Of a stretch of DNA of 14,822 bases, positions 5,798 through 13,165 are shown piece after piece. Where the stretch lies: positions 1 to 14,822 of the forward strand of contig CALAEZ010000069.1 of NCBI GenBank assembly GCA_937891125.1, in the 5' to 3' direction. Each line of letters begins with the position of its first letter. Position 1 is the first letter of the stretch. Source of the stretch: an uncultured Treponema sp. (GTDB lineage: Bacteria; Spirochaetota; Spirochaetia; Treponematales; Treponemataceae). Under the pieces are notes generated by a model. That model searched no databases, was not told the DNA's origin, and saw only the letters and a program-made list of their open reading frames with translations. Both the position numbers and the translations under genes were made by a program.

Positions 5798-6925
5798 ATG
5801 GGGATAACAACCACACAGCAAATTAATCGGTATTACGAACAATACCGTGAAACAGAAATTGCTTTCAGTAAGGAAATCATACGAGCTACAAATCTTGACC
5901 CGCGACAGGTATACATAAAATGTGCTGGTGGGCAATGGCCGTGCATTATCAATTCCACGTCATTTCATTTAGCACGCATTGTTGTAGGAACCAAGGGTGG
6001 CGCCTATTCACAGCTTTCAGCAAAAGAATCTCCGCTTGTAAACCTACGCTTCTGTTTTAATCCACCAGGAAGTGACTTAGTCATGTTTCAGGTGCCAGGC
6101 AAGGTAACCAACATTAGCCCATACATGAATTCTAATGAGCTTGCCGTTGTTACGCTCACCTTTACCCAGCGTCCGCCGGACGACCTCATCGAAATTGTCG
6201 GGCAACTCTTAGATGCGAACCAAAATGCGCTCCGTCGCAAGGAAGAACGAATCATTTTGAATGAAGACAGTCTCAGGAAGCTCGGGATTCCCAAAAAAGA
6301 GACTATTATAAACATCCAGAATGTTCCGCGGCACTGTATCGTAAATGAGCTGTCTTTCTCTGGTGCGCGTATGATGCTTGCAGGGCTGTCGCAGTTTCTG
6401 ACGGGAAAAGAAGCACACATGCGTATTGATTTTGACGACCCGCCAGAAAGCGTTGTTGTGCGTGGCATCATTTCTGTAGCAGACGCTGTTGAAGGACGCA
6501 AGGACATTTGTCAGATAACCGTAAAGTTTGATGAAAACTCATTGCCGCTGGCGTTCAAGATGCACATCAACAATTACCTGACGAGCGTAAAGAAGCCATC
6601 GGTATCTGCCGCAGAGCAGTTGGCAGCACAGAAGGCAAAGCAAGAAAAGTTGCTTGAGCAACAAAAGAAGGTTGCTGAAGCGCGGGCTGCAAATCAGGCA
6701 GCAAATGCAGCAGCAGAAAAAGCAGCAGAAGCAAAGGCTGAAGCAAGCGCACAAGCGCGCGCACAGGCAGCACAGCAAAATGCAGCAAATCAGGTAGCGC
6801 AAACAACAGCAGAGCCGGCTCCAGCACAGCAAGAGGTTACTCCTGCTTCTGCACCCGAAGCGCAAGCGCCACAGAAGGCACCTGATACACAGGCGCCTTC
6901 TGAACAACCTGCAGCAGCGAACTAG
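5798..6925 (+). CDS. PilZ-domain (probable cyclic-di-GMP) protein with Ala/Gln-rich tail
   Basis: The product is 375 residues, with no signal peptide. Residues about 30-130 form a beta-rich N-terminal module (VYIKCAGGQWPCIINSTSF), similar in style to the PilZN-like half of spirochaete PlzA proteins. Residues about 146-262 form the PilZ domain. RKEER (147-151) fits the RxxxR motif, and ELSFSGA (184-190) fits the second motif (D/N)xSxxG except that Glu replaces Asp/Asn. Both motifs bind cyclic di-GMP in known members, so binding is plausible but should be tested. Residues about 270-375 are Ala/Gln/Glu-rich, a likely coiled coil followed by a Pro/Ala disordered tail. PilZ proteins relay cyclic di-GMP to motility or surface targets; the target here is unknown. 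It is followed by a strong terminator. Confidence 0.88.
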   Translation: MGITTTQQINRYYEQYRETEIAFSKEIIRATNLDPRQVYIKCAGGQWPCIINSTSFHLARIVVGTKGGAYSQLSAKESPLVNLRFCFNPPGSDLVMFQVPGKVTNISPYMNSNELAVVTLTFTQRPPDDLIEIVGQLLDANQNALRRKEERIILNEDSLRKLGIPKKETIINIQNVPRHCIVNELSFSGARMMLAGLSQFLTGKEAHMRIDFDDPPESVVVRGIISVADAVEGRKDICQITVKFDENSLPLAFKMHINNYLTSVKKPSVSAAEQLAAQKAKQEKLLEQQKKVAEARAANQAANAAAEKAAEAKAEASAQARAQAAQQNAANQVAQTTAEPAPAQQEVTPASAPEAQAPQKAPDTQAPSEQPAAAN

Positions 6926-6933
6926 CAGCACAC

Positions 6934-6964
6934 GGCAGCCACTCTTCGGCTGCCCTATTTTTTT
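6934..6964 (+). terminator. Intrinsic terminator after the PilZ gene
   Basis: A seven-pair GC-rich stem, GGCAGCC (6934-6940) with GGCTGCC (6948-6954), has a seven-base loop and is followed by ATTTTTTT (6957-6964). It lies only 15 bases before the next start codon, so the TPR gene depends on partial read-through or on a promoter I could not identify. Confidence 0.85.
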
Positions 6965-6979
6965 AACAAGGAATATTGT

Positions 6980-8146
6980 ATGAATCCAGCAAATCCTCTT
7001 GACTCAGTATATTTTATTGATTTACCCGAAAGCTTTTCGCTCTCCGACCACGCACTAAAAATCGACCACGCACTAAAAATCGACCCCGCAATTCCGCTTC
7101 CCGTGCAAAAAAAGGATAGCGACGCGCCAGGTTCTTTCAATATGGAGGAACTCTCTGAAGAACAGATTCTTGCCGGCATTTTAACCATTCTTGCGTATGA
7201 CAGCAAAAATAAGCATGCCGACTACTATCGCTCAATCTTAAAAACAGTGCGTCCTAACATCAAAAAAGAGATGACCGAGGCTGGAATCCTAAAAGCACGA
7301 AACGAGGATTTTGAGCTTGCAGAAGAAATCTTTCGCTCACTGCGCGGCCTTGATCCTGCCGACATGGGAACGGTGCTTAATCTTGCACTTTTGTGTGACC
7401 AACGCGCCGACTCATATCGCTCGTCAGGTCTTACAGAGGATGCAGATGCGTATGATAACGACGCACTTGCCTATTATCGCGATGCGATGAATGCGGAGCC
7501 AGAAGTGCCTGACGCATTTTTTAATGCAGGCTTTTTCTACCTAAAGAAGCACAACTACGCAGAAGCAAAAAACTGCTTTGAAAGCTACCTAGCGTTGACT
7601 GCTGATGCGAAGGACGAAGAGCTCGGCGAAAACGGGCTCTACAAACAGAAGCGCGCCGCAGAAGTGCTTGAAGATATAAAAAATCGTAACATGGACGATG
7701 ACCATTTTATCCGCGCTCATGAGCTTATTGCACAGGGAGAAGAGAAAAAAGGTCTGGAAGAAATACGCCTGTTTCTTGAGAAAAATCCTGCCGTATGGAA
7801 CGCTTGGTTTATGCTTGGGTGGGCACTGCGCAAGCTTGAACGCTATACCGAAGCAAAACAGGCGTTCGAAAAAGCGCTTTCTTGCGAGGGTGGAGATGAA
7901 AATGCCGACACCTACAACGAGCTTGCCATTTGCTGCATGGAAGAAAAAGAACTGTCACAGGCAAAGAACTATCTCAACAAAGCGCTTTCCATTGCTCCTG
8001 AAAGCACAAAAATCATTTCAAATTTGGGCTTTGTTGCGCTCAAGGAAGGAAACGCGGCAGAAGCGGCTGCATACTTTCAGACTGCACTTGAAATTGACCC
8101 AAATGACAAAATTGCAAAAGCTGCGCTCGAAAGCATGGATCGGTAA
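6980..8146 (+). CDS. Cytoplasmic TPR-repeat protein
   Basis: The product is 388 residues with no signal peptide or membrane segment. The ATG at 6980 has AGGA eight bases upstream. After an acidic, probably flexible N-terminus (1-55) come several tetratricopeptide repeats: about 101-135 (KARNEDFELAEEIFRSLRGL), 165-210 (AFFNAGFFYLKKHNYAEAKN), 245-275, 276-310 (AWFMLGWALRKLERYTEAKQ), 311-344 and 345-378 (NLGFVALKEGNAAEAAAYFQ). TPRs form helical scaffolds for protein binding, and no catalytic domain is present. An 18-base tandem duplication near the N-terminus repeats DHALKI. The gene follows the PilZ gene across a terminator and converges with the DUF192 gene. The partner is unknown. Confidence 0.9.
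   Translation: MNPANPLDSVYFIDLPESFSLSDHALKIDHALKIDPAIPLPVQKKDSDAPGSFNMEELSEEQILAGILTILAYDSKNKHADYYRSILKTVRPNIKKEMTEAGILKARNEDFELAEEIFRSLRGLDPADMGTVLNLALLCDQRADSYRSSGLTEDADAYDNDALAYYRDAMNAEPEVPDAFFNAGFFYLKKHNYAEAKNCFESYLALTADAKDEELGENGLYKQKRAAEVLEDIKNRNMDDDHFIRAHELIAQGEEKKGLEEIRLFLEKNPAVWNAWFMLGWALRKLERYTEAKQAFEKALSCEGGDENADTYNELAICCMEEKELSQAKNYLNKALSIAPESTKIISNLGFVALKEGNAAEAAAYFQTALEIDPNDKIAKAALESMDR
7046..7081 (+). repeat. In-frame 18-base tandem duplication
   Basis: The unit at 7046-7063 is repeated exactly at 7064-7081 and encodes DHALKI twice in the TPR protein, followed by a diverged partial third copy (DPAI). It probably arose by slippage in a flexible part of the protein. Confidence 0.85.
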
Positions 8147-8189
8147 CTGCAAGCGACACAGCAAGCGCTCGTATTACCGTGCGTTTTCC

Positions 8190-8642
8190 TTAGAAATCAA
8201 GCAGGAGTGTATCTCCTGTTTGTATTCCAACGCGGTTAAACCATCCTTGCGGTACTTCAAGCGCATAGCGAACACTCACCGTACTGCTTACCGTTGCAAG
8301 GCTAAACGGCTTCATGTCAAAAATGTCGCGAATAACACCATTTCGATCTATGTACGCAATAGACAGTGGGTGTGGCGTGTTTTTCATCCAAAAATGCAGC
8401 TGTTGGTCGCTGGTAAATACAAAAAGCATACCAGTGCCGTCGGGAATAGACGTGCGCTCCATAAAACCGCGCTGTTGCTCGCTTGCCGTGCGCGCTAACT
8501 CCGCTTTTAGCGAAATCTCGCTTCCACCTGCAGAACGAAGCGTTATGTTTTTTGTCGCAAGCTTTTTTTGGCCGAACGCCGCACCACACGAGCAGCAAAA
8601 AAAGGCGGTCAGCGCAAACGCCACACCCAACAGCCGTTTCAT
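8190..8642 (-). CDS. DUF192 family lipoprotein
   Basis: The product is 150 residues. The signal peptide (MKRLLGVAFALTAFFCCSCG) ends in a Cys cluster (16, 17, 19), so it is probably a lipoprotein, though which Cys is lipidated is unclear. The rest matches DUF192 (PF02643) closely: QQRGFMERTSIPDGTGMLFVF, HFWMKNTPHPLSIAYID, RDIFDMKPF, RYALEVPQGWF and IQTGD. The family folds as a small beta-barrel; its biochemical role is not established. The ATG shares a base with the stop of the previous gene (TAATG), with a GGAG inside that gene, so it is translationally coupled as the last gene of the cNMP-regulator operon. Confidence 0.93.
   Translation of the reverse strand: MKRLLGVAFALTAFFCCSCGAAFGQKKLATKNITLRSAGGSEISLKAELARTASEQQRGFMERTSIPDGTGMLFVFTSDQQLHFWMKNTPHPLSIAYIDRNGVIRDIFDMKPFSLATVSSTVSVRYALEVPQGWFNRVGIQTGDTLLLDF
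8200..8220. terminator. Weak, possibly bidirectional hairpin between convergent genes
   Basis: AGCAGGAG (8200-8207) pairs with CTCCTGTT (8213-8220) around a five-base loop. On the plus strand it is followed by a modest T-rich stretch (TTTGTATT). It lies inside the last codons of the DUF192 gene and could stop transcripts of the TPR gene. It has no strong T-tract. Confidence 0.35.
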
Positions 8643-9199
8643 TACAGCTTCTCCAAAAAGGCGTCGCGCATTTTTTCTGTCGTTGTTTTTTCTACCGTAG
8701 CTTCATCCTTGCGCTGATTAAATATCTTCTTGTCAACATATTTTATGACAAGCGGTCGCTCTAAGCTCAGCTGCACAGAATCGTCACTCCAAATTGATTT
8801 TTGCGGCGAAATCTGATCGGGATTTCCGTATTTTTCGCACAGCGTCTGAAAAACAGAATAGTGATCTACTTTTTCACGATTAAGATTAAGCGTAATTGTT
8901 GAAAGCTTACCGTCAGTAAACTGAAACCAGCAACGGTCAAAAAAAGTCACGGGTACATACGTTGCATCAGTTTCTATAAGCACATCATAGACTTTTTCGC
9001 TATCCTTTTGACCACGAATAGAAGGACTAAGCGAAACATCTCGGTCACCGCGATAGCCAAATTCCGGATGCTTTTTCAGCGCATCCTTAACCTCGTCAAC
9101 CGTCATGCCAAGATTCACGCCGTCATAGCCAGGAGGAAGCGCTGCAATAACTGCAAGCGGAAAAAATGCAAGCAGAGCAACAAGCAGGCGCACTTTCAT
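8642..9199 (-). CDS. Exported hypothetical protein with LGMT-type motif
   Basis: The product is 185 residues. A signal peptide (MKVRLLVALLAFFPLAVIAA) without a Cys suggests a soluble periplasmic protein. The mature N-terminus reads GVNLGMTVDEVKDALKKHP, a motif seen in small periplasmic proteins of the BamE/SmpA style, but the rest is not recognisably BamE. The middle has FQFTDGKLSTITLNL and CEKYGNPDQ, typical of 'compare and tally' beta-alpha repeats in exported hypotheticals. The C-terminus is charged and Thr/Glu-rich. Its start overlaps the previous stop (ATGA), so it is the middle gene of a three-gene operon. Function unknown. Confidence 0.85.
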   Translation of the reverse strand: MKVRLLVALLAFFPLAVIAALPPGYDGVNLGMTVDEVKDALKKHPEFGYRGDRDVSLSPSIRGQKDSEKVYDVLIETDATYVPVTFFDRCWFQFTDGKLSTITLNLNREKVDHYSVFQTLCEKYGNPDQISPQKSIWSDDSVQLSLERPLVIKYVDKKIFNQRKDEATVEKTTTEKMRDAFLEKL

Positions 9200-10413
9200 C
9201 GATTTAGATGCTCCTCGTGTTCACGCAAGCGGCGAAGTGTATTGCGATTAAACTGCACTTCTTTTGCAAGCTCACCCGTGTCCCGAATAATAATCTTATT
9301 TGACGGCGCCTCAACAGATATCAGCTTTGATTTTACAAAGTCATAGAGACTCTTCGACTGCTGCTCCTTTGTAAGACCGCACATAGTAGCCAAATCTTGC
9401 GGCGTAAGATCAGTATGATGGGCGACACGAGAAGCGATGACCGCACGATTTTTTTCCATTTGCAACGCAAGCATATCAAACAGTTTCTGTAACGGGTCAG
9501 TAAGCTGCGTGTTTGCAAGCTGACGGTACATAGACCAAATGCGCTCAGCAAACGTATTTGTTAGACGCGAAATCAACTGGGGCTGCGTTGCAACCATTTT
9601 GTCAAAGTTCTGATGGTTTACGGTCATGAGCTGGCACGGTTCGTTTGCAATAGCGCTTGCAGAGCGGGGCATATTTTCGAGCAGTGCCATTTCGCCAAAC
9701 ATGTCGCCCTTTTTTAGCAAAGCAAGCGTTACTTCGTTTCCGTTTACCACCTTGGAGATTTTGACCTGTCCTGCTTGAATGATGAACATGTCGGCGCCCG
9801 ACTGAAATTCAGAAAAAATCATCGTGTCGCGCGGATACTCGCGCACTAAATCTGCAGTCGGCTCAAAATACACGGCATGAGAATGTGGTTTCAGCGCAAT
9901 AAAGCGGGCTTTTGCCTCGGGAAAATACATTCCCTTTGGACACGCCTTTAAATAGTGATAATAGGCATACGTTGCAATATCAAGTTTGCCGAGCTTTTCA
10001 TAGCAATTTGCAACACTAAAAATCTGTTCGGGGGAAGGAACCGCACTCGATTTCATCGTTTGCCGCATCATCTGCTCGTTTAAAACACGCATACGGCCCG
10101 CAAACGAGCGAATAATTTTCATTGCGACAGGCGTATTTTGTGCAATTAAATCTGAGTACTGTTCTTTTCTAACAAGAATTGCAACGACATCGGTTGCCGC
10201 AATAACGCTTTCAACGTGTGCATGATTCGACATACATGAAATTACGCCAACGAAGTCACCCGGTCCGAAGCGCGTAGGAGCTCCAGGAACAGAATCCTGA
10301 CTGTGGCAGTCGACATAACCATTCTGAATGATATAAAAAAAGCCCTGATCAGCCTTGCCTTCGACAAAAAGATAGGTACCTTTCTTAAATCGCACAAATG
10401 AAAGTTGCAGCAT
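9196..10413 (-). CDS. Regulator with two cyclic-nucleotide-binding domains and a C-terminal winged helix (Crp/Fnr type)
   Basis: The product is 405 residues. Domain 1 (about 5-110) has the cNMP-binding fold (FVRFKKGTYLFVEGKADQGF), but its phosphate cassette is degraded (GPGDFVGVISCMSNHAHVES). Residues about 128-172 form a TPR-like helical linker. Domain 2 (about 180-300) keeps a canonical cassette: GDMFGEMALLENMPRSASA, with Glu241 and Arg250. Residues about 330-385 resemble a Crp-type winged helix (LTPQDLATMCGLTKEQQSKS, then a wing ending KIIIRD). It is therefore likely a DNA-binding protein or a protein-binding relay that senses a cyclic nucleotide through domain 2. Its promoter (TTGACA/TATACT) places the mRNA start at or next to the ATG. 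It is the first gene of an operon with the exported hypothetical and DUF192 genes. Confidence 0.9.
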   Translation of the reverse strand: MLQLSFVRFKKGTYLFVEGKADQGFFYIIQNGYVDCHSQDSVPGAPTRFGPGDFVGVISCMSNHAHVESVIAATDVVAILVRKEQYSDLIAQNTPVAMKIIRSFAGRMRVLNEQMMRQTMKSSAVPSPEQIFSVANCYEKLGKLDIATYAYYHYLKACPKGMYFPEAKARFIALKPHSHAVYFEPTADLVREYPRDTMIFSEFQSGADMFIIQAGQVKISKVVNGNEVTLALLKKGDMFGEMALLENMPRSASAIANEPCQLMTVNHQNFDKMVATQPQLISRLTNTFAERIWSMYRQLANTQLTDPLQKLFDMLALQMEKNRAVIASRVAHHTDLTPQDLATMCGLTKEQQSKSLYDFVKSKLISVEAPSNKIIIRDTGELAKEVQFNRNTLRRLREHEEHLNR

Positions 10414-10421
10414 AATGCAAA

Positions 10422-10450
10422 AGTATAGATTTGAAAATGCGCTTTGTCAA
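10422..10450 (-). promoter_or_regulatory. Strong sigma-70-type promoter of the cNMP-regulator operon
   Basis: On the minus strand: perfect TTGACA (10445-10450), 17 bases, TATACT (10422-10427). The ATG at 10413 begins after eight further bases, at the predicted start point, with no Shine-Dalgarno. A small inverted repeat, GTAC-A-GTAC (10463-10471), sits just upstream of the -35 box and could be a regulator site. Confidence 0.75.
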
Positions 10451-10512
10451 TTTATGGATTACGTACAGTACTATAAAAATCCAGTTTATTTTTAGTCACC
10501 GAAATGCCTCGC

Positions 10513-11487
10513 TCACCAAGCTGCCGACGCACTGTCGCCACAAAAGAGTACCTCTGGCTCAAGGAAAACGCCCGTGCGCTCGTGTACCGTGTTACGTACC
10601 TGCTCAACAAGCGACCGTATGTCGCGCGCTGTAGCCCCGCCCGTGTTTATAATAATGTTTCCGTGCCAAGGCGCAACCTGCGCACCGCCAACTGCGAAGC
10701 CTTTTAAGCCACAGTCATCTATAAGCTTTCCTGCAATCACGGCGTTCGCAGTGTCGTTTTTAAACGTGCTCCCAGCGCACGGCGCACGGAAATGCCCTTT
10801 TTCCTTTCGACTTTCAATACAAGCGGCAGCTTTTTGCGCATCATAGCCTAAAGAAACCGCAAATGTTGCAGAAAGTATAATGCGCCGCGCTTCATTTCCA
10901 GTCGCCGATACCTGAAATGGCGAGCGTTTGTACCCCCAATCGGTCAGACGGCGCGCATCGGTAAGCACATACTCGTTTACGGCAGTAGTGGCGGCATCAA
11001 AATAGCGCACGGAACAAAGCCGGTCATTAGTCGAAAATCCAAAGCAGGTTGCGTTCATGTACACAGCTCCGCCTACCGTGCCGCTTAAGCCCGCAAACGG
11101 TTCAAATCCACCACGTCCGCGCTCACGGCAAAACGATTGCACTCGAGCCCAGCTCGCTCCAGCTCCCACCGATATATGAAATCCATCATCTGCAAGCAAA
11201 ACAGATTTTAATCCCCGCGTTGAAATAACAACCGCGCGTACAAAGCCTTCATCGCTTATAATCACGTTGCTTCCACCGCCAAGCACAAAATACGGCGTAC
11301 CGTTTTCTTCGAGCACCTGCAGTGCGTGCAAAAGCGAAGCCTCATCCGCTGGCTCTAAAAAAAGTGCTGCCTCTCCCCCAACACGCATCGTGGTGCGGCG
11401 GGAAAGCGGTTCATGCTGTAGTACGCGGCCGCAAAAATTTGCGCTCTCATTGAAAAACTGCGCGATTTCGTCTATAGTCTTCATCAT
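10513..11487 (-). CDS. murB: UDP-N-acetylenolpyruvoylglucosamine reductase
   Basis: MurB is the cytosolic FAD enzyme that reduces UDP-GlcNAc-enolpyruvate to UDP-N-acetylmuramate, the second committed step of peptidoglycan synthesis. The product is 324 residues. TTMRVGGEA (32-40), VLGGGSNVI (68-76) and PFAGLSGTVGGAVYMNA (130-146) build the FAD site. YKRSPF (186-191) is the substrate-side motif. CAGSTFKN (237-244) holds the proton-donating Ser240. LEPEV (309-313) holds the C-terminal catalytic Glu. GLSGTVGG varies slightly from the usual GIPGTVGG. Two ATGs are adjacent (11487 and 11484). A TATAAT ends five bases before the first, with no Shine-Dalgarno, so the mRNA may be leaderless. The gene diverges from cysS. 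Confidence 0.95.
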   Translation of the reverse strand: MMKTIDEIAQFFNESANFCGRVLQHEPLSRRTTMRVGGEAALFLEPADEASLLHALQVLEENGTPYFVLGGGSNVIISDEGFVRAVVISTRGLKSVLLADDGFHISVGAGASWARVQSFCRERGRGGFEPFAGLSGTVGGAVYMNATCFGFSTNDRLCSVRYFDAATTAVNEYVLTDARRLTDWGYKRSPFQVSATGNEARRIILSATFAVSLGYDAQKAAACIESRKEKGHFRAPCAGSTFKNDTANAVIAGKLIDDCGLKGFAVGGAQVAPWHGNIIINTGGATARDIRSLVEQVRNTVHERTGVFLEPEVLFCGDSASAAW

Positions 11488-11492
11488 CGCTC

Positions 11493-11498
11493 ATTATA
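11493..11498 (-). promoter_or_regulatory. Perfect -10 box of murB
   Basis: TATAAT on the minus strand, five bases before ATGATG. No convincing -35 is visible at 16-18 bases. On the plus strand the same bases give TATAGA (11495-11500), a possible -10 for cysS, so the divergent promoters overlap. Confidence 0.5.
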
Positions 11499-11539
11499 GA
11501 GTGAAATCACTGAAAATTACCACACAAGCGGAAGAAAAT

Positions 11540-13126
11540 ATGAGTTTACGTTTATACAACACTATGGGGCACGAAATGCAGGATTTTGTGCCAGTCACAA
11601 GCGGACACGTCGGCTTTTACGGTTGCGGTCCGACCGTTTATAACTATGCGCATATTGGAAACCTGCGCGCCTACGTCTTCTTAGACATCTTAGATAAAAC
11701 GCTCAGCTACCTTGGCTACGACATTAAGCACGTTATGAACATTACCGATGTCGGTCATTTAACGGGCGATGCTGACGACGGCGACGACAAAATGGTAAAG
11801 AGCGCCGAGGAACGCCATCAGAGCGTGCTTGAAGTGGCGCAATTTTACACGGATGCCTTTTTTAAGGACATTGACGCGCTCAACATTCGCCGGCCAGACG
11901 TTGTCTGCAAGGCAACCGAGCATATAAACGAAATGATTGCGCTTATAAAGCAGCTGGAGGCAAACGGTCACACCTATATGGCAGGCGGGAACCTCTACTA
12001 CGACATTTCTACATTCCCTGACTACGGAAAGCTTGCAAATCTTGATTTAGACAAGCTTGTTGCTGGCAAAGGCAAGCGAAAACAAGTTGTAGTAGACGAA
12101 AACAAGCGCAACCCCGGCGACTTTGCACTGTGGTTTACCAAAAGCAAGTTTGAAAACCAGGCGATGACATGGGACAGCCCCTGGGGACGCGGCTATCCCG
12201 GCTGGCACATCGAGTGCAGCGCCATGAGCATGAAATACCTCGGTAAGCACATCGACATTCACACTGGCGGCATTGACCACGTGCCGGTTCACCATACAAA
12301 CGAAATTGCGCAGAGCGAAGGCTCGTTTACCAAAGAAGAGCGTGCCGCAGGCCCCTGGGTCAAATACTGGATGCACAACGAGTTTTTGATTCTGGAAGGC
12401 GGCAAAATGTCAAAGTCATCTGGTCACTTTATTACGCTCCAGACTGACTTGCCGCCCGAAAAAGGCTATTCGTTAACCAGCAAGGGCTTTAGTCCGCTTG
12501 ACTACCGCTTCTTCCTGCTTGGCGGGCATTACCGAAAGCCGCTTATTTTCTCGCTTGAAGCCATGGAAAGCGCCAAAAACGGACGAGCAGCGCTCAATGC
12601 ACGCGTCGCAAAGCTTGTTGCGCGCGCAAAGAGCGAGGACGGAGTTACGCTTACTAAAGACAATTACGCTGACATTCTTTCAAAGCGGGCGCAAGCAGGA
12701 GCTGCAAACAGCGTTGGCGAAAACGGCGAGAGCCAGAATCTTGCCCGCTTCCGTGAAGGCCTGGAAAACGACCTTGCTACACCAATTGCGCTTTCAGCGC
12801 TTCAAAAAGCATCTAACGGCAAGGGACAGAAAGCGCTCGATGCACTTAGCGACATTTTCCGCATGGAAAGCGTGCTTTCGCTGGGCGTTATTCCAGAAGC
12901 AATTGCGCTTTCCGAAAAGCAGGCGCAAGAGGAAGCTGCCAGCACCAGTGCAGACAGCCATGCAGGCGACAGTGAAGCTGCTGAAATCAATGCGCTTGTC
13001 GAACAGCGCACGCAGGCAAAAAAAACAAAGGATTTTGCGACAGCTGATAAAATCCGTAACGAATTGGCAGCAAGAGGCATTTCTATTATAGACAGCCCGA
13101 CAGGTGTCATCTGGAAACGAAATTAA
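11540..13126 (+). CDS. cysS: Cysteinyl-tRNA synthetase
   Basis: CysRS is a class I synthetase that charges tRNA-Cys with cysteine. The product is 528 residues, longer than the usual 460-500. The frame is open further back, but that stretch only mirrors murB; the ATG at 11540 follows GGAAG and gives the normal N-terminus (MSLRLYNTMG). The signature motifs are present: HIGN (38-41), KMSKS (289-293), and the zinc ligands Cys29, Cys226 (WHIECSAMS), His251 and Glu255 (HHTNE). The C-terminal helical domain begins near residue 335. The extra length comes from residues about 303-318 and a Ser/Ala/Glu-rich insert near 475-495. It is followed after 39 bases by the ECF sigma gene and may be co-transcribed, because no terminator is seen between them. 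Confidence 0.97.
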   Translation: MSLRLYNTMGHEMQDFVPVTSGHVGFYGCGPTVYNYAHIGNLRAYVFLDILDKTLSYLGYDIKHVMNITDVGHLTGDADDGDDKMVKSAEERHQSVLEVAQFYTDAFFKDIDALNIRRPDVVCKATEHINEMIALIKQLEANGHTYMAGGNLYYDISTFPDYGKLANLDLDKLVAGKGKRKQVVVDENKRNPGDFALWFTKSKFENQAMTWDSPWGRGYPGWHIECSAMSMKYLGKHIDIHTGGIDHVPVHHTNEIAQSEGSFTKEERAAGPWVKYWMHNEFLILEGGKMSKSSGHFITLQTDLPPEKGYSLTSKGFSPLDYRFFLLGGHYRKPLIFSLEAMESAKNGRAALNARVAKLVARAKSEDGVTLTKDNYADILSKRAQAGAANSVGENGESQNLARFREGLENDLATPIALSALQKASNGKGQKALDALSDIFRMESVLSLGVIPEAIALSEKQAQEEAASTSADSHAGDSEAAEINALVEQRTQAKKTKDFATADKIRNELAARGISIIDSPTGVIWKRN

Positions 13127-13165
13127 GAAAAGTTATATTTTTTCTGTAACAACATAGGATAGATT

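Noticed and set aside
6539..6931. Leu/Cys-rich minus-strand frames opposite the PilZ tail
   Set aside because: These arise from the complement of GCA/CAG-rich codons; the low-complexity composition explains them.
7698..8498. 266-residue plus-strand open frame
   Set aside because: It is an out-of-frame shadow of the TPR gene that continues antisense through the DUF192 gene, with no recognisable protein features.
11267..11539. N-terminal extension of cysS to 619 residues
   Set aside because: The extra residues are the complement of murB, and the normal CysRS N-terminus begins at 11540.
12498..13091. 197-residue frame inside cysS
   Set aside because: Lys/Arg/Ala-rich shadow frame of a clear cysS coding region.
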